Below the pieces are notes generated by a model, which saw only the letters and a program-made list of their open reading frames with translations, was not told the DNA's origin and ran no database searches. A DNA stretch of 64,000 nt, taken from contig NZ_JBLKRT010000004.1 of the NCBI RefSeq assembly GCF_047607445.1, forward strand, positions 98,966 to 162,965, given 5' to 3'. Every line of letters begins with the position of its first letter. Position 1 is the first letter of the stretch. A program made the translations under genes and the position numbers. Below are positions 16,148 through 23,666 of this stretch, in pieces. The DNA comes from Crystallibacter sulfonylureivorans_A. Lineage in GTDB: Bacteria > Actinomycetota > Actinomycetes > Actinomycetales > Micrococcaceae.

Positions 16148-16948
16148 ATGAATCTGCCGCCCGCTCCCGACTCCTCCGGCGCCGCCGACTTGCCGGAGCG
16201 GAACCTCACGCGGCCGGAGGGCCACGCACCCCTGATCGGCCAGCCCGTCGGCAGGGAAGGCGATACCGACACTGTGGCCGGACCGTTCCGCTCGGGCCTC
16301 CGGTCGCTTCTGGCCGTGCCCGGAACGGTGATGCTGATTCCCGTGGAGGCAATGTTTCTTGGCTTCCTGGGAGCGGCAGCCATGACGAATTCGTGGAACG
16401 AGGCAGTCATTCCGGCCCTGTTGATCGGGGCAGCCCTGGTTCCCTCCAGGTTGGAACTGGCCATCGAGGCCCGGTTCCCCGCGTGGGTGCACGCCTGCTA
16501 TTTGGGTTTCCTGCTGGCGGGGCCCTTCGCCGGGGCCCGGCTGAGGCTTTACGCGTTCTGGCCCAACTGGGACAAGGCCGTCCACTTGTTGTCCGGTGTC
16601 CTCGTCGGGTGCGCCGTCGTGTTCGCCCTCGGCATCATCAGCCGCAGGAAACGCCTTGACCTTCCGCCCTTTCTAGTGGTCGCCGGCGTGGTGACTGCTG
16701 GCGGCTTCGTCGCTGCCGCCTGGGAAATCGCCGAGTTCAGCAGCGACCTCCTGCTGGGCACCCACTCACAAAACGCCAGCCTGCCGGACACCATGACGGA
16801 CATCATCTGGGGACTTCTCGGGGCGATAGCGGTGGCCGTAGCGGCGGGAATCCACCTCCGCGGCCACACGGTTGCCCCGGTCAGCTCACTGCTTCGCAAC
16901 CGCGACTTCGTCCCAGCCGCGCCCCGCCGGACACCAGGACGTGCGTGA
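16148..16948 (+). CDS. Integral membrane protein, DUF2238/YjdF-like
   Basis: A 266-residue protein with an approximately 45-residue soluble N-terminus and about six membrane helices. The polar motifs inside the membrane part, WDKAVHLLSG (about 140-149), AAWEIAEFSSD and DTMTDIIWGLLGA, resemble the D-x-x-x-H, E-x-x-E and D-x-x-x-D pattern of the YjdF/DUF2238 family, whose function is unknown. There is no clear ribosome site before the ATG at 16148. It stands alone. Confidence 0.65.
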   Translation: MNLPPAPDSSGAADLPERNLTRPEGHAPLIGQPVGREGDTDTVAGPFRSGLRSLLAVPGTVMLIPVEAMFLGFLGAAAMTNSWNEAVIPALLIGAALVPSRLELAIEARFPAWVHACYLGFLLAGPFAGARLRLYAFWPNWDKAVHLLSGVLVGCAVVFALGIISRRKRLDLPPFLVVAGVVTAGGFVAAAWEIAEFSSDLLLGTHSQNASLPDTMTDIIWGLLGAIAVAVAAGIHLRGHTVAPVSSLLRNRDFVPAAPRRTPGRA

Positions 16949-17019
16949 CGGCGGCTAGGAATCTGGAGTGGTCGGGCAACCGATGCAGACCCTGCCTCCC
17001 GACCGTTGGTCCCGCGTGA

Positions 17020-17838
17020 CTACCTCTTGCGGGCTGTGAACAGCAGGTACTCCCATTCCACGGTGCCGCCGCCGAGATCGTGTCGACGTGCCAGTTCAAC
17101 AAGGTCCTGATCGAGTGCCTGCACCCGGTCCGGATCCTCCGCGATGTTCCGGTACGTGTTGATCGTGGGGCCATAGCAGGCCTTGAAGAAATCGCGGAAT
17201 TCCTCCGCGGTGCCGAACCTGTCCACCGTCAGCTTTTCGCGGCGGGCGACGACGTCGGTGGCCCGCTCGCCCAGCAGGTTCTCCACGTGTTGCTGGCTGC
17301 CCCAGAGGGGTGGCGGCTGCGCACCCGGGGGCGGCGGGGGTGCGTAAGGCTTCATGGTCGAAAACATCTGTCCGATAAAGCCGTCCGGGGTCCAGTTGGA
17401 CAAGGCGATCGTCCCTCCGGTCCGCAGCACCCGGACCAGTTCGTCGGCACTGGCCTGGTGGTTGGGAGCGAACATGATCCCCACGCAGGAGATCGCGGCG
17501 TCGAAGGAACCGTCGCTGAACGGAAGGTCCTCGGCGTCGGCCTCCTGCCAGTCCACGGAAACGCCGGCCCGTTCGGCCAACCTGCGCCCCTGCTCGAACA
17601 GTTCGGGCGTGAGATCTGCGGCGGTGACCCGTGCCCCAGCCTGCGCCGCCGGAATGGCCGCATTGCCGGACCCCGCCGCAATATCCAGAACGCGGTCGCC
17701 CTGCTTGATGCCGCTTGCCTGGACCAGCGCTGGCCCCAACGCGGAGACCACCTCCGTGGCGACGGCGGGATAGTCGCCGAGTGCCCACATGGCCCGGTGC
17801 TTTGCTTTGATCTCCGAATTTACCGATGGCTTGTTCAT
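17020..17838 (-). CDS. Class I SAM-dependent methyltransferase
   Basis: A 272-residue protein of the UbiE/Methyltransf_11 type. Motif I is VLDIAAGSGNAAIPAA (about 49-64), with AADLTPELFEQGRRLAE as motif Post-I and EADAEDLPFSDGSFDAAISCVGIMFAPNH as motif II. A Pro-rich segment (APPPPPGAQPPP) lies at about 168-179. The substrate is unknown. A Pro- and Gly-containing insertion like this is usual in actinobacterial members. It is monocistronic, 124 bases from the MFS gene. Confidence 0.85.
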   Translation of the reverse strand: MNKPSVNSEIKAKHRAMWALGDYPAVATEVVSALGPALVQASGIKQGDRVLDIAAGSGNAAIPAAQAGARVTAADLTPELFEQGRRLAERAGVSVDWQEADAEDLPFSDGSFDAAISCVGIMFAPNHQASADELVRVLRTGGTIALSNWTPDGFIGQMFSTMKPYAPPPPPGAQPPPLWGSQQHVENLLGERATDVVARREKLTVDRFGTAEEFRDFFKACYGPTINTYRNIAEDPDRVQALDQDLVELARRHDLGGGTVEWEYLLFTARKR

Positions 17839-17962
17839 GGCCTTGCCTCCTGCTGTTGAAGGCCCTCGTTGATGGTTCTACAAGGATCGGGGCGAGCCTG
17901 ATTATTTTCCAGTGGTAGCCGTCCTGGGCGTCTGCGCCAGCGGCAACTCTGTGGCCGCCGCG

Positions 17963-19168
17963 TTAACTGCGGGGGCGGCGTTGCTCGCGGGCGGCCGGAG
18001 CGGTCAGCAGCGAGGCCAGCATCAGGACGGCGACGGCGAGCAGGGCGTTGCGGATGCCGATGTGCTCGCCGAGGAAGCCGAGGAACGGCGGGCCAGCCAG
18101 GAACGCCACGTAGCCCAGGGTGGAAACCACCGAGACGCGCTCGGCGGCGCGAACGGGATCGTCCGCGGCTGCTGACATGCCCATCGGGAAGCCCAGTGCG
18201 GCGCCGGCGCCCCAGAGCACCGCGCCGGCGAAGGCCAGCGGCAGGTTCGGCGCGGAGACAAAGACCAGCAGGCCGGCCAGCGCGGTGCCCAGACTAACCC
18301 GCAGCACGGCCACCCTCCCCCAGCGGTCAATGAACCGGCCGCCGGCAAAGCGCAGCAGCGTCATGGCGGCCACGAAGACGCCGAACATCACCGCGCCCAC
18401 GGCTTCGGTGGCATTGAGCCCGACGACGGTGGCCTGCGCGATCCAGTCGTTGGCGGCTCCTTCGGTCAGGGCGGCGCCGAGGACAACGACGCCGATCAGC
18501 ACCGTCCGCGGTTCGCGCCAGGCGGCAAACCGCCCCCGGCGAGCACCGCCGTCGTGCTCCTCATGGCGCGGCAGATGCGGCAGGAAGGCGCGCGGCACCA
18601 GCCAGGTGGCGACCGCAACGACCGCCGCCAGCACCGCCAGATGGGCGGAGAGCGAGACGCCGAGCAGGGAGAGCCACGCTCCGAGCATGGCGCCGGCGAA
18701 CGCGCCGAGGCTGAAGGCGGCATGGAACTGCGGCATGATGGTGCGCAGCAGTTTGCGCTCCACGTCGGCGCCTTCGATGTTCTGTGCCACGTCCCACCAC
18801 GCCACGCCGATGCCGTAGCAGAACAGTGCGGCGGCAGCGCCCGGAACGGTTCCGGCAGCCAGCGCCGCGGCGAGGCCCGCAGCGCTGATGGCGGCGACCA
18901 GGCCGCCGGCTCGGACGGTGTTCGCCGTGCCGATCCGGGCCGCGATGGGTCCGGCCAGCGGCAGTGAAATGACCGAGCCCAAACCGAGGGCCAGCAACAG
19001 CGCACCGATTTGGCCGGCGCTGATCTCCAACGCTCCTGCTGCCGCGGGGATCCTGGCTGCCCAGCTGGCAAAAACCAGTCCGTTCAGCGCAAAGATGGCG
19101 AAGGTGGCATACTTCGCCATCGTCGCTTGCCGGGACGGACCGCCGGACGGGCGGCCGGCGGCTGTCAT
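17963..19168 (-). CDS. MFS transporter
   Basis: A 401-residue transporter with twelve predicted helices, beginning KYATFAIFALNGLVFASWAARIP, a pattern of the YbjJ-like MFS group. It has the PLAGPIAARIG loop between helices 2 and 3. The ATG at 19168 follows GGAAGGACGG. The same reading frame stays open further upstream through a 30-bp tandem repeat, so an N-terminal extension of repeated decapeptides is formally possible, but the ribosome site and the first membrane helix favour the short form. It follows the ABC-F gene by 139 bases; both may be resistance or efflux functions. Confidence 0.85.
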   Translation of the reverse strand: MTAAGRPSGGPSRQATMAKYATFAIFALNGLVFASWAARIPAAAGALEISAGQIGALLLALGLGSVISLPLAGPIAARIGTANTVRAGGLVAAISAAGLAAALAAGTVPGAAAALFCYGIGVAWWDVAQNIEGADVERKLLRTIMPQFHAAFSLGAFAGAMLGAWLSLLGVSLSAHLAVLAAVVAVATWLVPRAFLPHLPRHEEHDGGARRGRFAAWREPRTVLIGVVVLGAALTEGAANDWIAQATVVGLNATEAVGAVMFGVFVAAMTLLRFAGGRFIDRWGRVAVLRVSLGTALAGLLVFVSAPNLPLAFAGAVLWGAGAALGFPMGMSAAADDPVRAAERVSVVSTLGYVAFLAGPPFLGFLGEHIGIRNALLAVAVLMLASLLTAPAAREQRRPRS

Positions 19169-19187
19169 GCCCGTCCGTCCTTCCGGC

Positions 19188-19312
19188 TCAGCGTATCGGG
19201 ACACAGCCTTGTCTGGCTCAGCGTATCGGGACACAGCCTTGTCTGGCTCAGCGTTCCCGGACACAGCCTTCCCTGGCTCAGCGTTCCCGGACACAGCGTT
19301 TCCTGGCTCAGC
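19188..19312 (-). repeat. 30-bp tandem repeat across the ABC-F stop codon
   Basis: Four full 30-base periods, five matches of CGCTGAGCC (TGA at 19310, 19280, 19250, 19220 and 19190). The first copy contains the stop codon of the ABC-F gene, and because 30 is a multiple of three every copy repeats that stop in the same frame. In another frame the array is open and encodes a decapeptide repeat of the type VSGNAEPGKA leading into the MFS gene. Confidence 0.85.
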
Positions 19313-20990
19313 GTTCCCGGACAACACGTTCCTCGTCCCAGACCGGGGTGTCGCTCTCGTAGACCTTGCCATCGGACCCGAAGACCAGGAACCGGTCGAA
19401 GCTGCGCGCGAACCAGCGGTCGTGCGTGACGGCGAGGACCGTGCCCTCGAACGCGTCGATGGCCCGTTCCAGTGCCTCGGCGGAGTGCAGGTCCAGGTTG
19501 TCGGTGGGCTCGTCGAGCAGCAGCAGCGTGGCGCCGGACAGTTCCAGCAGCAGGATCTGCAGCCGCGCCTGCTGGCCGCCGGAGAGCGAGTCGTACAGTT
19601 GCTCCGCCTGCCGGGCCAGGCCGTAGCGGTCCAGCACGGCGGCAGCGGCCTCGCGGCCCAGGCCGGAGCGGTGGTCGTCGCCGCGATGCAGGATGTCCAC
19701 CAGCGACTTGCCCAGCAGGTCCGGCCGCACATGGGTCTGCGCGAAGAAGCCGGGCCGGATCCGGGCGCCAAGCTTGACCGTGCCGGTGTGCGGCACCTCG
19801 GCGATCTGCACCTCGGAAACCGGCAGGTGCTCCTTCTCCGGATCGGTGCCGCCGCTGGCCAGCAGGCGCAGAAAGTGGGACTTGCCGGAGCCGTTGGAGC
19901 CGAGCACGCCGACGCGGTCGCCGAACCAGATCTCGGTGCTGAACGGCTTCATCAGCCCGGTGAGCTCCAGCTTGCCGGCCACCACCGCCCGCTTGGCGGT
20001 GCGGCCGCCCTTAAGCCGCATCTGCACGTTCTGTTCGATCGGCACCGCCTCGGGCGGACCCGCCTCGAGAAACTTTTGCAGCCGGGTGGTTGCGGCGTGG
20101 TAGCGGTTGGCCATGTCCGAACGGAAGGCGGCCTTGTTCTTGTACATGTTCACCAGCTCTTTGAGCTTGGTGTGCTCCTCGTCCCAGCGTTTGCGCAGCT
20201 CTTCGAACCGCGCGTTCCGGTCGTCGCGGGCCTGCAGGTAGCTTTCGAAGCCGCCGCCGTGGACCCAGGCGGTGGCACCGAGGGCGCCCGGCTCCAGCGT
20301 GACGATCCGGGTGGCCGCGTTGGCCAGCAGCTCACGGTCGTGGCTGACGAACAGCACCGACTTCCGCGACTCGCGCAGCTTCTCCTCCAGCCAGCGCTTG
20401 CCCGGAACATCCAGGTAGTTGTCCGGCTCGTCCAGCAGCAGCAGTTCGTCCGGCCCGGAGAACAGCGCTTCCAGCACCAGGCGCTTCTGCTCGCCGCCGG
20501 ACAGGGTGGACGCGTTGCGGTACTGCGCCCGGCCGAACGGCACGCCCAGCGCGGCCATGGTCACCTCGTCCCAGACCGTTTCCTGCTCGTAGCCGCCGGC
20601 GTCGCCCCAGTCCGCGAGCGCCTGGGCATAGCGCATCTGGGTGGGCTCGTCGTCGTGCTCCATCATGGCCAGCTCTGCCTGGTCCACGGCGCGGGCGGCG
20701 GCGGCCAGGGCCGGCGGTGCGGCGCTGACCAGCAGGTTCCGGACGGTGGTCTGGTCGCGGACCTGACCGACGAACTGGCGCATGATGCCCATGCTGCCCG
20801 AGCGTGCCACCGCGCCCTCATCCGGGGTCACATCCCCGGCGATGATCCGCAGCAAGGTGGTCTTGCCGGTGCCGTTGGGACCGATCAGCGCCGTTTTGGC
20901 GCCGTCGCCGACCTTGAAGCCGACGCCGTTGAGCAACTGGCGGCCGTCGGAGAGGAAATAGTCGATGTTGGAGACGTCTAGATGGGCCAC
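19308..20990 (-). CDS. ABC-F family ATPase (ribosome-associated/antibiotic protection type)
   Basis: A 560-residue soluble protein with two ABC domains and no membrane domain. Domain 1: IGPNGTGKTTLL (about 37-48), LSGGEQKRLVL and LLLLDEPDNYLD; the linker (about 250-310) is basic and helical as in the P-site tRNA-interaction motif. Domain 2: LGSNGSGKSHFL, LSGGQQARLQI and LLLLDEPTDNLD. ABC-F proteins act on the ribosome, either rescuing stalled complexes (EttA, Uup) or displacing antibiotics (Msr, Vga, OptrA). The GTG start at 20990 has no clear ribosome site. A long hairpin and a four-codon frame precede it. Its end runs into a tandem repeat. Confidence 0.9.
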   Translation of the reverse strand: MAHLDVSNIDYFLSDGRQLLNGVGFKVGDGAKTALIGPNGTGKTTLLRIIAGDVTPDEGAVARSGSMGIMRQFVGQVRDQTTVRNLLVSAAPPALAAAARAVDQAELAMMEHDDEPTQMRYAQALADWGDAGGYEQETVWDEVTMAALGVPFGRAQYRNASTLSGGEQKRLVLEALFSGPDELLLLDEPDNYLDVPGKRWLEEKLRESRKSVLFVSHDRELLANAATRIVTLEPGALGATAWVHGGGFESYLQARDDRNARFEELRKRWDEEHTKLKELVNMYKNKAAFRSDMANRYHAATTRLQKFLEAGPPEAVPIEQNVQMRLKGGRTAKRAVVAGKLELTGLMKPFSTEIWFGDRVGVLGSNGSGKSHFLRLLASGGTDPEKEHLPVSEVQIAEVPHTGTVKLGARIRPGFFAQTHVRPDLLGKSLVDILHRGDDHRSGLGREAAAAVLDRYGLARQAEQLYDSLSGGQQARLQILLLELSGATLLLLDEPTDNLDLHSAEALERAIDAFEGTVLAVTHDRWFARSFDRFLVFGSDGKVYESDTPVWDEERVVRER

Positions 20991-21002
20991 GGAACCAGTC
21001 TG

Positions 21003-21017
21003 TCATGGCCCGGGCAT
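21003..21017 (-). other. Four-codon upstream frame (MPGP-stop)
   Basis: ATG at 21017 followed by CCC GGG CCA TGA on the minus strand, ending 12 bases before the ABC-F GTG. It overlaps the 3' side of the leader hairpin. Whether it is translated is unknown. Confidence 0.25.
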
Positions 21018-21077
21018 ACGAAATGGCTCAAAGTCAGGCCTCCCCATTAGCCAACTCACTTCGAGCCATTTCGTGTG
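21015..21077 (-). promoter_or_regulatory. Long leader hairpin upstream of the ABC-F gene
   Basis: A perfect 12-bp inverted repeat (ACGAAATGGCTC at 21018-21029 and GAGCCATTTCGT at 21063-21074), extended outward and inward by further pairs, with a loop of about 22 bases that on the minus strand contains GGGGAGG, a ribosome-site-like run. It lies about 25 bases before the ABC-F start, where attenuators of ABC-F genes usually lie. It could also be a plain operator. Confidence 0.5.
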
Positions 21078-21299
21078 CGGCATCTGGATCCACCCGCCCG
21101 AAGGCAGGCCCCCCAACTCGGATCCGATTACCGCCGCCTCCGGTTGGTCTCCCGTTCCGGTTGCTGACACCTTCAATCATGGTCGAGGACCCGCGCGTAT
21201 TCCAGATCAATCCACCCTAGTTAGAAAACCCTAGGGTGCTGTGGTCCTTACAGGAGAACGGTGGTCCGCCTGGGGAGGCCGTCCGCCCGGGGCGGCGGC

Positions 21300-21380
21300 G
21301 GGCAGCCCAGCGAAGCGACTGGGAAGCCCAGCGAAGCGACGGTCAACCCTGCGAAGCAACGGTCAACCCAGCGTGGCGAG
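21300..21380. repeat. 20-21 bp tandem repeat across the 3' end of the Cys-rich protein gene
   Basis: Four degenerate units starting near 21300, 21321, 21341 and 21361 share a CCC-GCGAAGC core. The last unit covers the stop codon (21363-21365) and last codons of the neighbouring minus-strand gene. The rest of the stretch between the ABC-F leader and this array (21078-21299) shows no gene. Confidence 0.6.
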
Positions 21381-21773
21381 GAGTTCGCTGCAGGCGGTTT
21401 CACAGCGGCGGCAGGCCTCGGCGCAGATCTTGCAGTGTTCATGCATGTCGGCGTGCTGTTCGCATTCGTCGGCACACGCCTTGCAGGCAGTGCGGCAGGC
21501 CTCCAAAACCGCGCGGGTGGTGTTCACGTCGTAGCCGGTGCGCCGGGACAGGATGTTGCCGGTCGTGGCGCAAATATCGGCGCAGTCGAGGTCCGTGCGG
21601 ATGCACTTTGTCAGCTCGGCGACCATATCCTCACCGAGACACGCGTCCGCACAGGCGGTACAGGTCTGGCTGCATTCGAAGCAGGCTGCTATGCATTCGG
21701 CCAGTTTTTGGCGGTCCAAGCCACCCAAGTCCTTGGGGTGGGTCTCAAGCATCGAGGTCACATGGTGTGTCAT
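21363..21773 (-). CDS. Cys-rich four-helix bundle copper-binding protein (Csp/DUF326)
   Basis: A 136-residue soluble protein with many regularly spaced cysteines: LAECIAACFECSQTCTACADACLGE, CIRTDLDCADICATTGN, CRTACKACADECEQHADMHEHCKICAEACRRCETAC. CxxxC pairs face the inside of a four-helix bundle in copper storage proteins (Csp) and bind many Cu(I) ions. There is no export signal, so it should be a cytosolic Csp3-like store. The ATG at 21773 is chosen because MTHHV with the first helix follows; longer frames add unrelated sequence. A copper amine oxidase gene lies 2 kb away. Confidence 0.87.
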   Translation of the reverse strand: MTHHVTSMLETHPKDLGGLDRQKLAECIAACFECSQTCTACADACLGEDMVAELTKCIRTDLDCADICATTGNILSRRTGYDVNTTRAVLEACRTACKACADECEQHADMHEHCKICAEACRRCETACSELLATLG

Positions 21774-21956
21774 CGCTTCGGTCCCTTTCGCCAGTAGTTG
21801 GTGGCCAGCGGGTCCCGGCCACCACTTGCGACAGTAGCCGTTACCCGCGAACGGCAACAGGTGGGGAATTTTGCTGAAGCGGGACGGGCAGCGTGTGCGC
21901 AACAATGGTCACACACCCTGATCGGCATCGTCAGCGCGCACCGCACAAGGAGCCCC

Positions 21957-22898
21957 ATGAGAATCTTGATTGCCGGAGCCGGCGCGACCGGCGGCAGCTT
22001 CGGCGCCCGCCTCATCGAGGCAGGGCGGGACGTCACCTTCCTCGTCCGCCCGCGCCGCGCGGGGGTGCTCGCACGCGATGGCCTGACCTTGGACGCGCCG
22101 GACGGCCGCCGCACCCTGCAGGCGAATATCGTCACGGCGATCGAACCCGGTGACCACTACGACCTACTCATCGTTGCCGTGAAGGCCCCCGCCCTCGCCG
22201 AGGTGATTCACGATGCGGCTCCCGCGGTCGGCCGGGAGACGATGATCCTGCCGCTGCTCAACGGCATGGACCACCTCGATGCCCTGCAAGCGGCATACCC
22301 CGGCCAGGTCCTGGGCGGCCTCGTCAAGATCGTCGCAACCCTCGACGAGGCGGGCGGGGTCCTGCAGATGACTCCGCTGAGTACGATGACGGTCGGCACC
22401 CTTGACGGTTCGGCGTTGAAGGCAGAAATTCCAAGCGCGCTCAACGTGCCCGGCATCGAGCTCACCGTTGATGATGATGTGCTGACGCGGCTGTGGGAAA
22501 AGTGGGCATTCATTGCTTCCGCCGGCGTCATCACCTGCCTCTTTCGCGGCAATATCGGGGATATCCTCGCCGCTGGCGGCGAGGACCATATCCGCCGCGC
22601 CATCGCAGAAACGGAAGAAGTCGCCCGGAGCGCCGGCCACGCCGTCAGCGCCGCGAGCCACGCCCAAAGTGTTGGTCTGCTCACCGAACCGGGCTCGTCT
22701 TTCACATCCTCGCTCTACCGGGACCTCCAGCACGGCGACCCGGTTGAGGCCGAGCACATACTCGGAGGCCTCGCCGCTCGCGGGCTGAAGCTCCACGTCG
22801 CAACACCTCTGCTTGACGCTGCGCTGCTCCAACTGCGCACCCACCACCGCGCTTTGGAGCGGAGGACTCAGGCGCCTCAAGCAGAGGCATCCCTATAA
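21957..22898 (+). CDS. Ketopantoate reductase family protein (PanE/ApbA)
   Basis: A 313-residue NADPH-dependent reductase. The N-terminal Rossmann motif is ILIAGAGATGGSFGARL (about 3-19) and LLIVAVKAPALAEVI and LPLLNGMDH are the conserved cofactor/substrate loops. The C-terminal domain has LWEKWAFIASAG, with the usual catalytic Lys, and the SS-x-x-x-D motif as SFTSSLYRDLQHGDPVEAEHI. It could make pantoate for coenzyme A, but actinobacteria carry several paralogs and this one stands alone, so the physiological substrate is uncertain. Confidence 0.85.
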   Translation: MRILIAGAGATGGSFGARLIEAGRDVTFLVRPRRAGVLARDGLTLDAPDGRRTLQANIVTAIEPGDHYDLLIVAVKAPALAEVIHDAAPAVGRETMILPLLNGMDHLDALQAAYPGQVLGGLVKIVATLDEAGGVLQMTPLSTMTVGTLDGSALKAEIPSALNVPGIELTVDDDVLTRLWEKWAFIASAGVITCLFRGNIGDILAAGGEDHIRRAIAETEEVARSAGHAVSAASHAQSVGLLTEPGSSFTSSLYRDLQHGDPVEAEHILGGLAARGLKLHVATPLLDAALLQLRTHHRALERRTQAPQAEASL

Positions 22899-22973
22899 AC
22901 GATGCCGGCAGTGATGGCCAGGTGTGCGAGATTGGTCCGAGTAAAGCCGCACTTGCCGACGGAGGCCGCCATC

Positions 22974-23591
22974 TCACACCATCATGGTGGTCATACAGGC
23001 CACTGCAGCGCCCGATGAGATGGTCTCGAGCAGGTGCGGGCGTCGTCCGCTCCGAGACATCGGTGCTTGGTACAAGCCCCATGTGGTCCAGATCGTGAGT
23101 GACAGGTAAGCCACGAGACCAATCAGCGTAAACGGAGCAATTGCCGTCACGACGCCATGCTGGTGCACGTCGGAGACGGCGATGACGGGAGGCTGGGTCT
23201 CTGGATGAGCCATGACGATCAGCACCCCCATGACCAACAGGGAAAGTCCGCGATGCATTGTCATGTTGATGCTGAGCGAATCCCGCTTGGCGAAGGCATT
23301 GCCACGTAGTGCTATTCCTACGGACACCGGGCAGGCTAAAAGCAACGACAGTGCCCAAGCGGCCTCTGAAAGGAAGGTGATCGATGCCGTGGAAATGTCC
23401 ACCATGGCCAGGAGCATGACCGCCATCCACAGAGCGCCACTCAATGACATGCAGATTCCACGTAGCGTTGGCGGACGCATCCCTTGATCGCCTTCATCTC
23501 GCCGCCGATCACCCACTAGGGCGCAACAAAGGCCGGTGACGCAAAAGAGAAGCATTCCTGCGGTGAGTGAGACGTGCAGCGTGGGGCTCAT
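22974..23591 (-). CDS. Integral membrane protein, DUF5134-like
   Basis: A 205-residue protein with about six membrane helices. A conserved-looking helix SINMTMHRGLSLLVMGVLIVMAHPE contains a Met-His pair, and His residues recur (HVS, HPE, VHQHG). It resembles actinobacterial DUF5134 proteins, which have no known function, but I am not certain. The lower GC and 5' position next to the amine oxidase gene (75 bases) do not show a link. Met and His in the membrane part could fit metal handling; this is speculation. Confidence 0.5.
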   Translation of the reverse strand: MSPTLHVSLTAGMLLFCVTGLCCALVGDRRRDEGDQGMRPPTLRGICMSLSGALWMAVMLLAMVDISTASITFLSEAAWALSLLLACPVSVGIALRGNAFAKRDSLSINMTMHRGLSLLVMGVLIVMAHPETQPPVIAVSDVHQHGVVTAIAPFTLIGLVAYLSLTIWTTWGLYQAPMSRSGRRPHLLETISSGAAVACMTTMMV

Positions 23592-23666
23592 CGCGTCGGC
23601 CTTTCCAATAGACGGTTGCCCAGACGACGGTGGGGCGCCATCCGGGCAACCGGGCTCTGGCCGCGG

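Noticed and set aside
19169..19771. Upstream extension of the MFS frame into the ABC-F gene
   Set aside because: The extension is out-of-frame ABC-F coding sequence; only the repeat part remains a possibility.
18888..20981. 697-codon plus-strand frame opposite the MFS and ABC-F genes
   Set aside because: Antisense shadow, rich in Gly, Gln, His and Arg; both opposite genes are certain.
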